A DNA stretch of 64,000 nucleotides from Cycas panzhihuaensis (GCA_023213395.1 CM041465.1:220789741-220853740), one strand, 5' to 3'. Positions 9,655 through 21,010 are shown, numbered from the stretch's first letter. Program-made: numbers and translations. Notes: a model not told the origin generated them from the sequence alone.

Positions 9655-10027
9655 TTGTAAAGTCGATTTTCACGATGATCCCTGCCACATCCACTTTGAT
9701 GTTGGCTAGCTTCCCCACAGGTCGCACCAATAATTCATTGGCCAATTTTAACGAATATGATGCCGCTTCCAATTTCGGGCTTCCCAACTTTCGCCATGTC
9801 GAGGTGGGTAGTACATTCACAGTTGCTCCCCCATCAACGATCACTTTTGGAAATGTTTCCCCTAATACCATAATCGTCACCATGGGATCTGTGTCAAATG
9901 ATGGCATCACTTTCTTCAGACTTTTGGTAATTCCTTGTTGTAATATCCCTCCTTTAATCCAATCGATTACTTGGCATAGAGGAATAGTTAATTGCAACTG
10001 TTTCACCAGATTCTCCATCAACAACAA
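9494..10027 (-). pseudogene. Aspartic protease region of gypsy A
   Basis: Carries the retropepsin active-site region as IVDGGATVNVLP (DGG in place of the usual DSG/DTG) preceded by VTIMVLG, and followed by LKLANELLVRPVGKLANIKV. This enzyme cleaves the Gag-Pol polyprotein. The true reading frame shifts near 9640 into the 8077-9654 frame (KGATPYPALLGR), because element B reads through that junction in one frame; A has one extra base in an AAAAAGGG run. The last 50 residues of this ORF after the slip are therefore spurious. Confidence 0.85.
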
Positions 10028-10071
10028 TATTCTTGGAATATCCTCGACTGGTAATCCTTTGAATAATTCCT

Positions 10072-10868
10072 CTATTTTTGTACCATTTGAGGTTGTGTTT
10101 TTGGTTCTTCTGATACCTTTTCTTTCTCCTTTTGTTTATTCTTTCTTACATACACATATTTGGTCGTGAGTTTCCCCATTGGTAACATAGTCTCTTCTTG
10201 AGCTAGTTCCTCTAACACTTGTTTTGCTTGTCTAAATCGATTCATCTCCGTCTGTGGATTTGGATACCCCTCTTCTTCCTTCTTTTTTTGCTTCTTTTGG
10301 AGTTTTACATTTTTACTTTCTGGTATGATTGTCATTAAGTTGGTGGCTTTCGCTTTCCCTTTGCAATCCTCCGTTTTGTGTTCACTAGGCCCACAGTTGT
10401 TACATACGAACGATTTTTGTTCGTATTCTAGCTTAGTTGGGCATTCGGATTTCCAATGCCCGAATTGTAAGCATATAAGGCATCTTCCCATTGGTTGTTT
10501 CTTCCTTGAGGGCTCCTATGTACTCCTCATTGTGTATATATTCCAGGGTGGGTTGCCTCCTCTTTCCCTACCTCGTCCTCTGTACGATTTTCCTCTTGGA
10601 TTGTAAAAACAATCCTTCGTCATATGAGTATCCACATCGCATATGTGGCACCATTTGTCCCTTTGGTGCAATGCACTATTCTTCGGATTAAGTTCACACT
10701 CTTTGGTCGTGTGCGAACTTTCTTCGCAGATGTGGCCCATTTTTCCACTCTGAATTCATGATCCTTCTTCTTCTTTGTCATTTCATCCTCTCTATTATTC
10801 CTTATCTTCAATCTTGCCACTTCCTTCCTTAGAGCTTCTACTTTTGATTCCTCCTCTGATACTCCCAC
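10072..10868 (-). pseudogene. Gag nucleocapsid region of A: four CCHC zinc knuckles
   Basis: Overlapping frame pieces encode, in order, HICEESSHTTKEC (first Cys now Gly), CHICDVDTHMTKDC, CLICLQFGHWKSEC and CNNCGPSEHKTEDC, each of the C-x2-C-x4-H-x4-C type. An arginine/glycine-rich spacer (RGKSYRGRGRERGG) separates knuckles 2 and 3, and a Lys-rich helix (ALRKEVARLKIRN) precedes the first. Zinc knuckles bind element RNA for packaging. Element B has the same four, with several residues lost. Frameshifts break the reading frame here. Confidence 0.82.
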
Positions 10869-12145
10869 CTGGTAGAAGTGTCAGTTATGTTGATTCTGTT
10901 TAATTTCCCTTATCTCCTCTTGTAATCTCAACAAGAGGGGGTCGTGTCCTCCAGCCTGAGCATCCATCTCCATCTCAAAGTCGAGTGCTAAATCCTAGGC
11001 ATTCTTGAATGACTTCAATGGATGTGCATGCATCATGGTTCTCAACGTTTCATTTAGTCCTCTGACAAAATAATTTTTCATATTGTGATCTGTCACAGTC
11101 TCGTTGATCATGTTGGCCGCAATGATTTTCATCCTACTGATATAAGTTAACACTGATTCTCTGGGTCTTTGTTTGATTTCCCTGAGGGCAATTTCCACTG
11201 CTTCATTACTCCAGAATTTCTAAAATCTTTCCTCAAAAGATTTCTTTATCTTGGCCCATGAATCTTTCTTATTTAATTCCTTGTACCATGCCAATGGTAC
11301 TCCCCTCAATGTACAAGCGAATCTGGCTTTTATCTCATCTTCATCCGTAATTTTCTTCACGTCAATCAAATTTTGGAACAAATATGCATGCTCAGCTGCA
11401 TCTGAAGTGTCATTGAAGATCAATTTCCCAAAATCTTTGTAATCATCCATCCTGGGAGATTGTACCAGTGTCCCACCTAGTGGTGATTCTTCCCCTTTTT
11501 CCTCTTCACTGGATTCTATCTCCTCTCCTTTACCCTTTTCTTTTGGAGATGTGCTTAGAGTGCTTGCTGCAATATTATCCTTCCCATATAATGGATTCTT
11601 AAATGGGGTCTTTAGATGTATGGGTTCTCGCACACCTGGCACTTGTACTGTCAATGGTATACCGTTATGTATGACTAATCAAACCCTCTGTCTAATGAAT
11701 CCTCAAAAAGCTGCCTTGTTAGCTTGTTTTCCCAATATGCCGAGGGACCTTCCTCTGCCTTTTTCTCGCTGTCACTTAGATCCTTCAGGGTGTCTTCCAC
11801 AGGTATACTTTCCTCCTTTGTTAGAGCGTCTTTATGTTCCTTATCCACCTTTGGTTTTTCTTAATATTCCGGGATAAACAGGTCATCCTTAATTGGGGCT
11901 GGTGTTAGTACCATCCGTTCGCCATTGTTTCCCTCTCCTTGTTCCTGAGGTGTTTGCGCTCCACTTGCCTCAGATTCTTCAACGGACTGTCCCTTAGTCT
12001 CGTTATTCTGCGAACTTAGTCTTCTTGCCCTTCTCAGTTTTGACTCTTTTGACCACCGTAATGCTCTCTGTCTACTTGTTTCTTTCCCTTTAGGTGAAGT
12101 ATCCTTTTGTGGCTCTTCCGCCTTTGAAGGCCTCTTAGGTGGCAT
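10869..12145 (-). pseudogene. Gag capsid of gypsy A (broken)
   Basis: Starts at an ATG (12145) with the basic sequence MPPKRPSKAEEPQKDTSPKG, shared with B (47228). Stops interrupt at 11861, between 11862 and 11654, at 11220 and at 10995. The capsid-like core lies in 11654-10995: FGKLIFNDTSDAAEHAYLF, ARFACTLRGVPLAWYKEL, SWAKIKKSFEERF, IALREIKQRPRESVLTYISR and YFVRGLNETLRTMMHAHP. This is the Retrotrans_gag pattern of plant Ty3/gypsy capsids. It assembles the virus-like particle in the cytoplasm. Confidence 0.88.
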
Positions 12146-12267
12146 TGGAAGGTCCCCTGGGTATCGGAGGCTTAGTTACAGCCTGCCATTACGACAACAA
12201 CCAGGGTCCTCTGTCCTTTACACATTCCTCCTCGTGAAACTCCCGGGGCCCGTCCCTCCTCAATGCA

Positions 12268-12285
12268 CGTAGGCAACGGAACCAA
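12268..12285 (-). promoter_or_regulatory. Primer-binding site of gypsy A
   Basis: Directly inside the 5' LTR the element strand reads TTGGTTCCGTTGCCTACG. Its position and TGG start mark a minus-strand primer site, and B has TTGATTCTGTTGCTTACG at the same place. It does not match initiator-tRNA-Met; I cannot name the tRNA from memory with confidence. Confidence 0.7.
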
Positions 12286-13104
12286 TGTTGACTTCTAGAT
12301 TGCACACCCTTATGAGCTCGGTACACTTGTCAAAGTAACATTGGTTGTAATCTAATTTAGGATACAGTCAACATAATCATCACATAGATTTATTCACCAT
12401 TCCACACAGTTATGTCATAGTTTACACACAGCAATCAGCACATATTCATCACTTCATCCTCATTACATACATAGAACCCATATTTCCACGTAAGTCTTTA
12501 TTTTATTAAGCAATAAGTTCTTGTACAAAAGGTGCTAGAATGCATTCCCTGTGCATTCCAGCCATATACACTGTCTCTGTCACATGCATACCCGGAAGGT
12601 ACTCATCAATATACACGTCATCAGGCTGTTGTCATACGTACTGGTCTCCGTACCAATGTGTCTGAATACTTGGCTCTCACCCTAGCCAAATGGTCCCTGT
12701 GAAGTCACTTAAATACGCCTTCTTGGTGTTCTTTGACTGAAGGGTTATGACTGTCTATCATAACCGTACCCTTTCAGTCACAAGCGTACCTTTTGCTAAC
12801 CATTGGTTAATCTCCTTAACCACTGTCTCAGTCCATCCAAATGCGTCTGCGTCGTCGGCGTCATCCTAGGTATCCTCCAGTCAAGTTCTTCCATGCGTAC
12901 CTTTATCGTCTACTTGCGTTCTGCCGGAGGTACGTATCTGTGTTGTGTACCTTTTTAGGTACGCACCTGTCATACGTGCCGAATCTTGACTTTTACATCT
13001 TCTGCTGCATGCGTACCTTCGTATGGTCTGTACCTACACATCCAAGGTTACCCAATCTCTCTCTGGTCTTCGCATAGCCCAGCGTGTCACAATATGCCCC
13101 AACA
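12286..13104 (-). repeat. 5' LTR of gypsy element A
   Basis: 819 bp, aligned with the 3' LTR over its full length with scattered substitutions and several small indels, so insertion is not recent. Contains the stem-loop GGTTATGA...TCATAACC (12743-12765), the same poly(A)-like AATAAAATAAA on the element strand (near 12505) and numerous GTAC words. Flanked by target copy ACTAG at 13105. Confidence 0.95.
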
Positions 13105-13237
13105 ACTAGAGCCATGGTTTACTAACTATTATCATTCTATTATTTTGCAAGTTTTGCATGTGTCCAGAATATACCACAATCAGCATTTACAGTTTGCATT
13201 GGATTATCAACCACTACCTATAATTTTGCAGATGGTG

Positions 13238-13490
13238 TTGAATTATAAACCAACACCTGTGTAATTAGCGTGGAAATTGGTATAGTTGATACTAATGCCT
13301 TAGCATTTTATGGCATTTTAACCACATGCATCCCAATTCTATTTTTGGGTAGTTGAACACTCAATTGAATTATCAACCAACACCTATGTAATTAGAGTGG
13401 AAATTGGTATAGTTGATACTAATGCCTTAGCATTTATGGCTTTTCAACCACATCCATCCCAATTCTGCATTTGGGTAGTTGAACACTCAA
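13238..13490. repeat. Two-copy tandem duplication, 126-bp unit
   Basis: Copies 13238-13364 and 13365-13490 both run from TTGAATTAT(A/C)AACCAACACC to GTAGTTGAACACTCAA with roughly ten differences. They are separated by no spacer. Non-coding. Confidence 0.9.
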
Positions 13491-15599
13491 ACTAAATTAT
13501 TACCAACTAATGTTGAAAATCAAAGAATGTCATTTGCTCGTCATTGGGACAACGGTGACAATGGTTGAGTTTTTCCATTGTGTCCTTAGTTAATAAAGGT
13601 TTAACAATAAGAGGTTCTGTAATTGTCTCGAGATCGTTCCTGAGGAATTTACTCAATTATTCTGAGTCTATGAAGTTGTTGGTTCATCTTGCCCCATTTC
13701 TTCATCACCATCTCCAAATTATTGTCATTTTGATCCCTACTGTTCACTATCCCTAGATTCAAAGGAGGTGAAGCAGGTTGTTCATACACTGCTAGATTGT
13801 TGGTCAGTCCATAACCAACACCATATGAGTTCCTAAATCGATGTCCAATGTTGCAATGATGTGTTTTCTCTACAACTTGTCACATGTTTTTATCTACCTT
13901 TGCATTGTCTGCTTTGGAGATGGTCTCATCAATAGCACCTTAAGTAATGCTGCACAATTTGACAAGTGTGCATGTTCACTATTTATGGAAATCAACAATA
14001 TTGAAATTTTTGAGAGCATAATCAAGGATGAAAGGACTAGACCAATTGGGTTCAATGTTGACTCTAGGCAACAATCCGCTTATCATGTAGCATTAGAATC
14101 ATCAAAGCAAGAGCACGATAATGGAATGCATATCTATGGGTGATAGTCTAACAACATTCTTTAGATTATACGTGACAAAGTAAACCCCAAGAAAACTACA
14201 CTCCTACAACTTGTAACATTGTATTCCACATTTTCTATGGTATGTATCCTGGGCAAGTATTATCACAATAGCACCAAAATTGATGTCAACTACCCACCAT
14301 TGCATGTCATCCTTGACAAATTCAATGTGGATTCCTTGATAGTTGAATGTAGCTATGGTGATGCAATAAGCATAGGAAATTTTGTCCCCACCTTTTAATT
14401 TATTTACCATCACCAAGGAATTGGGTGATCCTATGGACAAGTTCAAAGGTTATATTCAATGGTCTTATTAGGTAGAATGCACCATCAACATAATGCTCCA
14501 TCAACTCTCGCATGTTGACAAGACTGAAAATAAAATATCATACAATTTGTCAAATTCCTACATTGTCAAAGATCAATACATTCAACATCATCAGTCACAT
14601 AGTGGTTGGTGATATGACCAAACTTTTAGAAAGACGAGATGGCTCAATGACTACCTCTATGACAAATTTCGTCCAACCCAAGTAGTGTTGTTATGCTCCC
14701 TTGCAAAAAAATGGAGTTTTGTCCAAATAACTAACTAGGGGAGAGAAATTTCTAACTTTGAGCATAAGCTCAATGGCATTTGTCTTAGATCCTATCCATG
14801 GTGAATAAAAAGGCTTTCATGATGTAAGATTTACTCAATAAGACACAAGCTCCTCTCAATTCGTTCTCGTTCTTGAATTTTAGCAACATTCTACCTCCTC
14901 ATCAATGATTTGGGTTTGCTTCAAATCCTATGACAATTTATACCAATGGGATTCAATCTAATTGGGTCTATTTTGTAGACCTGTTTTCTTACAATCGAGA
15001 AAAGAGAGATGGTCCTTCCCATTGAGCTTTCAATTTGTCAAGTTTAGTTGTTAAATTATTATCATATAACAAAATTTGATATCCTTCCTAAAAAAGTCTA
15101 CATTTTATATCTTTCCTATGATGCCAAATTGTTCAGCCTTTGACTCGAAGACCATTGACTAAATTTTGTCCAATGTTCTATTTCTTCTAATTGTAGTAAC
15201 TAATATAATCAATTTTTTTGTGTTTTCATTTTCATTGCACCTCATAGGGTTTATTACTCAAAAACTTGGAACTATAAACCCTAATAGCATTATTACTTCA
15301 AAACAATATGTCGATTAAAAGGGATCTATCTAGTACATCTTAACATTAATGGGAGCCTTGATGCCAGAACCACACTCTGTAAATGACTGAAGTGATCAGG
15401 GAACCCGTCCCCTACACTATTGCATGTGGAGTCTATACATGTACATACAACATGCCCTGAAGATAAGGTGGATATATACAAATCTATAACGAAGCACCAA
15501 AGTGCGACCACTCTTAATATAATGCAACCAACTACTACTAGGGGTCTAAGAGTGAATAGTATAGAGCCCTGGCCCACTTATGGTGTGGACATCCACCCA

Positions 15600-16035
15600 A
15601 TCTTAGACACGATGGATTATGGTTGGCCTTGACATACAAAAAAAAACATAAAACTACATGCGACTTGTCAACCCAATCTGTTAGGTCGGTATTGCAAATT
15701 TTGATAAGTGCTAGACACCATATTTTGCTAAAATTATCTGAGAAGCTCATTCTCTTGAGTAGCAAGGCATGCTCTTGTAATGTCACATCACAAAGCTTCA
15801 AGTCAATCATTCAACTATCTAATTTATAAAATGAGTGCCTCAATTGTTAACTCTCTCTAATAGGCAACTAATGTGAGTAATAACACATTTACATAAGAAT
15901 TTGGCAGTAATTTGGACAGTCTTATCTTGACTAACTCTTGCTTTGACCTCATTTTGGTGTAGCACGCAAAAACATATCCAGATCTACTTTGTGTTATTGA
16001 AAATTTGATGGGTCCCACAAAAACCTATCTTTGAT
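15600..16035 (-). pseudogene. Integrase core fragment of remnant I
   Basis: Minus-strand translation reads FVGPIK, then SGYVF, then in other frames KTVQITAKFLC, ThFIN-like and ALIKICNTDLTDWVDK. FVGPI is the segment holding the first catalytic Asp region of gypsy integrases, and KICNTDLTDWVDK is the typical stretch after the catalytic Glu. Many frameshifts; dead. Confidence 0.6.
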
Positions 16036-16639
16036 TTGGTAAATGGTACTTTGGACATTATAGCTTGAGAAAGGAGATGGTCATGGTCAATTGGTCGACC
16101 AAATCAATGGCATACATCACATGTGAAAACCCATTTCTTGTGAGTCTCAAGAGTAATGTCAACAACCAAGACACCCTTTGTGCTCTGTCCATGATATGAC
16201 CCATAGCAATGCCTTTATGGATTTCTCTTAGTAATGCAATTATCTCTTATTCCCAAAACCATTTTGCAATGCTCAATCAAACCCCAACTTCTACAATCAT
16301 CCAAAAATGAGCTAGTAATCTACAACACTAGTGGTGAGAATTTTGTTTTCTTGTGTCAACATATTTTCAAAAGCTCATCCAACAAAGAGAAAATGTGTGA
16401 CCTCCTTATTTCACTAGAGACAAAATTGATGGCAAAATAATTGAACATTCAAAAATTCCATCATCAATAGTTGTAGTTGCCCCACCTAAATCAACATTTA
16501 AGAGATCTGATGCAACATCAATTCTTTGTAGTTTCAAAACAATTTTAAAATCCAATTACCAAGAATAACAATCGTTGATTGATTTGCCCCTTATCAAATT
16601 GGCCATGTACATGAGGCCTTGATGTTCAATAGATAAATT

Positions 16640-17560
16640 TTAAAAAATACTAATAGATATTATCTTTGGCAAAAGTTTCAAAATGCATATGCTATTCAAT
16701 GGCCTTCACATTTTGTGATCATGTATCACATTATGCTTTGATTAATTATTGACTCACAGAGTATATTAGTCAGTTGATGCTACCATCTCCTAGTTGAGAG
16801 AATGCAATACCCAAGTCGTCAACATGGACATGAAATATTTTTTCACTAGTCAAAAAGATTTGAGAATTGCAACTTTTGCAATTTTTCTCTATTGAAACTC
16901 TTGTTACACTATGTTGATTATATTAACAATGTATCTTTTCTTGATACTAAATCAATTGGATTTATAAATTTCTACCTATCCTTCAATAAGTTTTGTGGAA
17001 TATCCTATATGTCCAAAAACTCTCAACATCTGTGTAGAATTTGTTGATGGTTTAGAGACAAGGAACACTTTTATTTTTGGGGGATCAATGAGAATTGTCT
17101 TTATAAACAATGTACCCTAGAAAGGCCATGTGGCACCATTTGTTAGCACTTAATAGAGTTTAGAAAGAGACCCACTTCTTGACACATGATTAATGAGGGT
17201 CAAAGATTGGATAAATAATCTTGTAGACTTTTAACAATCTGTAGATTGTCTAGCCATTGAGATATACTTCCAAAAAATCACTGATGAACTCCCTAAATAT
17301 CAAAATTATGATTCATGAAAACATCATAGGCATGTTGGTGAAATTAAATGCACAACCTATCTAAGAGCTTCATTCTATAGGGAATATGAATTTAAGCTAC
17401 CCTTTTTTTCATGATTTTCACTTGGTTGTAACCCAAGAATCTATCTAGAAAGGAATGAATTTATCCTATTACACTTTCCAAGGCCTCTTCACCAAATATG
17501 CTTAAAATCTGTGAGAAAGTAGTGAACTTCTATAATAGTCACTTATGCCAATAATTCAAA
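16640..17560 (-). pseudogene. RT and RNase H fragments of remnant I
   Basis: Going leftwards on the minus strand: FLGYNQVKIMKK (template-grip region, about 17410), PYRMKLL, VYL and LDNLQIVKS around the former YxDD box (about 17250), GLFLNSIKC, KPSTNSTQMLRVF and GHIGYSTKLIEG, then the RNase H start FHVHVDDLGIAFSQLGD (about 16840) and AIE near 16690. Each motif sits in a different frame, so the gene has accumulated many indels. Confidence 0.65.
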
Positions 17561-17859
17561 TCCTCTTATTCCTAGTACATTCTCTTGATTTTGGTGACCA
17601 ACCATAATCAATCAATTGATTCATCCAATAACCTAGTTGATTTTGTATTATTCTACCCCTTGTCTTTAACTCTTTCCAATGTGGTATTCTCATCCAAGTC
17701 ATCTATTCCTTTTCCTATTGTTAAGAAACATAATACATGTTTCAAATAACTAATTGTGTTCTATGTTAAGTTCTCTAAACAAAAACTCTTATTTTACTCA
17801 ACCATACACATCTTCATTTTAGAGATGTTGAAGTTAATGCTTTATAAAAGTGCAAGACA

Positions 17860-18052
17860 TGTTAAGGTGTAATGTTTTATCTAGGAATAGTTGAGGGTAA
17901 TGTATTAACCCCCTTTTATGTAACTTAGACAAGTGTCTGACACATGTCATTAGAACACATACTGGTTACAATTTTTCAATGTATATTTAAAGAGTACATC
18001 TCTCTCATAATAATCAATCAGTCATTCTTCATTTTGTGAGTGAATTCTATCA
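17860..18052 (+). repeat. 5' LTR of copia G
   Basis: Starts TGTTAAGGTG, ends TTCTATCA. A TATA box (TATATTTA, 17982-17989) lies about 125 bases in. The TGTAATGTTTTATC block just inside its start recurs in the LTRs of F and H. Confidence 0.95.
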
Positions 18053-18069
18053 TGGTATCATAGCACGGA
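18053..18069 (+). promoter_or_regulatory. Primer-binding site of copia G (initiator tRNA-Met type)
   Basis: TGGTATCATAGCACGG follows the LTR without spacer. It matches the plant initiator-tRNA-Met primer site TGGTATCAGAGC except for one base in the first twelve. Confidence 0.9.
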
Positions 18070-18738
18070 AATTTACCTGTTTGACAAGAAACTGGCCAGA
18101 ATAAGAAATTTTCTATAGACCGAAGAAAGGTCAAGTATTGCGAAGGAATTCGAAACAAGATACTCATTTATCAAAATACTTTGAAGAAGTCTAAGGAGAA
18201 CAAATTTATTGCCCTATGTATGGACATGTACAGACCCGTACAGCGACCGAAATTCGAGGTACTCAAAATTCGACCAAAATTTACCAGAAGATAGATCTCA
18301 ACATCCTCGTCACTTTTCTCAACTCAGTCGAGTTGATTTGAAGCCGTCTTCAAGCACTTCTTGCCAGATTTTTAGTCGTGTGGGTTTGGAGAGTTAATCA
18401 AATTTATTGATCAAATCTCTTCATTTGTGTTTTATAGGTGCACTTCTATTAAGACCAGATTCGAAGGCAGTTCTTGAAGAGTTTTTAATTTTTGAGCAAT
18501 TTTTCTTAAAAAACCTATCCAATTATTTTAGACTTTCGGGTCAATTTGTGACCAAACCAAAAATTGTCTGTCAAAATCTCATACATATTTGGACTCCCCT
18601 CGAAGAGATCTTTGATTTGAGCTAGGCTTCTGATAATTCTGTACACCTGCAATTCCGTACAAAAATCCGTACAATTGTACGGTCAGCCACTTTATTGCCT
18701 AATTTCAATCTAGTTAACATTTTTGGAACAAACCAAAT
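18070..18738 (+). other. Untranslated leader of copia G with a 16-bp palindrome
   Basis: About 670 bases between primer site and gag ATG, with no convincing ORF. Near its 3' end a perfect palindrome CCGTACAATTGTACGG (18667-18682) follows AATTCCGTACAAAAAT. Related GTAC words stand at the same distance before gag in F (about 30362) and H (about 34155). Such a site could act in RNA dimerisation or packaging, which is inference. Confidence 0.6.
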
Positions 18739-19600
18739 ATGGCCTCTTCCATTTTGGCTCTAAACAAACGGGATAAATTGACAGATTCAAATTATTTTAT
18801 GTGAAAAATCAAAATCAAAACACTGCTAAGGGCTAAAAATGCCTGAAACATTGCCATCGAAGAGGAGAAAAGGCCAAGTGATGCTAGAGGACAGCCAAGT
18901 TGGGATGAAAGGGATAATGCTAGAGTCATAACTCTGAAATTGTCTATCTCTGACCCTCTTCTTGTGTATGTTGAAAGGCTGAATTCATCTAACAAAATCT
19001 TGAAAGTCCTTACAAATTTGTATAGCCAAAAAAGTTGAGCTAGGGTTGTAGCTGTTAAAAAAGAACTGTTTAAATTACACATAAAGAAAAATAAAAAATG
19101 AAAGTGTCTCAAATTTCATTCACAAAGTCACTTCGATTAGGAATGATCTTATAAGTGCTGGGGCTACTATGGCAAACCAAGAAATTGTTGAAATGATTGC
19201 AAGTAAACTTTCCAAATCTTTTGACAATATGGTGAATTCCATAACAAATAGTGACCAAATTGCCACCATGTCTTCTCATTCCTTGACAAAGCTACTTCTC
19301 AGACAAGAGCAGAAAAACAAAAGTTATGAAGAAGGTACAAAATTGGAAGATGCTTTTTCCACCAAACTGAGTTTGGGCCCAAGAGGAAGAGGACAAACAC
19401 GAGGACGAGGTCGTACATCTGACACGAGAGGTCTGTCCCGTGGAAGATGGCATAAGAATTGAGGACGAGGTCGCTTGATTCCTCTTAGAGATGCAAGAGT
19501 CTGCTTCAATTGCAGAAAACTTGGTCATTTCTCAAACAATTGCAAAGCATTTGATGTCTACTACCATTGTGGGCACTTCGGGGCATTATCCCTACCAATT
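18739..19600 (+). pseudogene. Gag of copia G (broken)
   Basis: ATG at 18739 opens MASSILALNKRDKLTDSNY, homologous to the Gag starts of F and H. Later pieces read LSISDPLLVYVERLNSSN, NLYSQKS, and on 19169-19462 an RG-rich basic stretch (RGRGQTRGRGRTSDTRG). A single zinc knuckle CFNCRKLGHFSNNC lies at about 19502-19543. The protein would form the particle and bind RNA. At least six stops or frame breaks. Confidence 0.85.
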
Positions 19601-19639
19601 CTAGTAGAGGAAAGTTGAGATCTAGAGAGGAAAACGACC

Positions 19640-20133
19640 AATGAGAAATTACAGTAAAGAACAAATAGATGAAGATGAGGAAGAAACAACCTTTATCGTC
19701 ACACTCACTGCCAGTCTTGAAGATGAAGAAGTGTGGTACATCGACTATAAAACCTCAAGGCACATGACAGAGCGTGAAGACTGGTGAATCGCTCAAATTC
19801 TATTCCTCTAACAAGTCTGTTGAATTAAGAGATAAGTATCCCCTCAACATCAAAGGGGTTGGGACTATAGCTATTGAATTAAAAGGTGTTGTTCAGGAAA
19901 TTGGCAATGTATTGTTTGTCCCAAGTTTAAAAAAGAACCTTCTCTCAATCTCTCAGCTAAGAGAGAAAAAGTTGAGAACCATATTTGATGAAAAAAAATA
20001 TTGTTACTTTTTAAATATAAAGAAGAATGGTGTTATAATTACAAAAAGAATAGAAAGCAATGATCTCTACACACTACTTTCTAACCCTATTGTTGCCGAA
20101 GGATGTAAAAACATACACTGCTGCAAATATTGA
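19640..20133 (+). pseudogene. Protease and GAG-pre-integrase start of copia G
   Basis: EEVWYIDYKTSRHMTERED aligns with the copia protease signature W-x-x-D-S-G-A-S-x-H-M, but DSG is now DYK, so the catalytic triad is lost. The following 119-codon frame (19774-20133) reads IKGVGTIAIEL, VLFVPSLKKNLLSISQL and LRTIFDEKKYCYF, the conserved protease C-terminal half leading to the pre-integrase domain. Confidence 0.85.
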
Positions 20134-21010
20134 TAATAACAAATTATGACATTTGAAGTATGGACACATCTCCTCAGATAGACTAGAATAATTGCATAAG
20201 TAAAAAATGGTTGATGAACTTTCGAATATTGCATTTCATCATCTTATTTTTAAAAGCTATCTACTTGGTAAACAGCCTCATTTTCCCTTCTAAAAAAAAA
20301 AGAATGATGAGTCAAAAATAAACTAGAATTGATACACACTGATTTATGTGGGCCTATTACTCCCTACTCAATCAATGGTACTCGATATTGTTTAACATTC
20401 ATTGATGACTTTTCTAGAAAAGTATGTATTTATTTTCTCTACAATAAATCTAAAATTTTTGAAAAGTTCAAAGAATTCAAAGGCAAAAGTCGAACTAAAA
20501 TGTAGATCAAAAATAAAATGTATCAGGTCAAACGAAGGAGGAGAGTATATCTCAAAGAAATTTTTGAATTTCTGCAAAGTATATGAAATACGCAAACAAC
20601 TTACAACTCCTTATACACCATAGTCTAATGGAGTTGTGGAATGAAAAAACAAAACAATCATGGAGATGGCTCATAGCATAATTCAAGATAGGCAAATCTC
20701 AAAGACTTACTGGGCAAAAGCAATAAGTACAGCTAATTATCTCATAAATCAAAGTCTAACGCAAAGCCTTACATCAAATTACTCTAGAAGAAACTTGGAC
20801 TAGACGTAAACCAAATGTAAGTGATTTGAAAATCTTTGAATGTCAAGCATTTGTTCATATATTAAACAAAAAAATGTCTAAACTTTGACGCTAAAAGCAT
20901 AGAACGCATAACAATAGGTTACAGTAAGAACTCAAAAGCCTATAAATGTATAGACCCAAAAACAAATAAAGTCTATATAAGTAGAGATGTTATATTCAAT
21001 GAAAAGGATA
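20134..21010 (+). pseudogene. Integrase of copia G (broken)
   Basis: HLKYGHISSDRLE is the pre-integrase zinc histidine motif; then DTHCLCGPITPYSINGTRY with the first catalytic Asp, FIDDFSRKVCIYFL, GGEYISKKFLNFC (the Asp before GGEY is lost in a frame break), TTPYTP and NGVVE with catalytic Glu. The C-terminal part reads GYSKNSKAYKCIDPKTNKVY. Several stops. Confidence 0.85.

Larger units (their letters stand above)
2529..13104 (-). mobile_element. Gypsy element A: complete Ty3/gypsy retrotransposon, 10.6 kb
   Basis: Bounded by two related LTRs (2529-3364 and 12286-13104), each starting TGTTGAC and ending CCCCAACA on the plus strand, and by identical 5-bp target duplications ACTAG (2524-2528 and 13105-13109). 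Minus-strand order is Gag, four zinc knuckles, protease, a Gag-like spacer, RT, RNase H, integrase with GPY/F tail, GTAC tandem array, and an extra ORF. Integrase downstream of RT/RNH makes it Ty3/gypsy. No chromodomain is seen, and the RT/IN motifs (FIDGFSGYNQ, FLDDW, YCQRVGK) suggest a non-chromovirus lineage; the exact lineage is unresolved. All genes carry stops or frameshifts, so it is non-autonomous now. Confidence 0.97.
13110..17859 (-). mobile_element. Old gypsy remnant I, heavily decayed
   Basis: The minus strand holds Pol fragments in gypsy order: RT (about 17560-16900), RNase H (16880-16640), integrase (16035-15600). G inserted at its right side (target AGACA) and A at its left. 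No LTR could be recognised. RT motif words (FLGYNQVKI, GLFLN) differ from A and B, so it is another family. The part 13110-15600 has no readable domain; ORFs at 13841-14143 (+) and 14204-14446 (-) have no motif I recognise. Confidence 0.6.

Noticed and set aside
9600-9680. Programmed ribosomal frameshift at AAAAAGGG
   Set aside because: The homologous junction in element B is in one frame, so a one-base insertion in A is the simpler explanation.
13841-14143. 100-codon plus-strand ORF as a host gene
   Set aside because: No motif, no homologous exon structure, no upstream signal, and it sits antisense within a decayed element.
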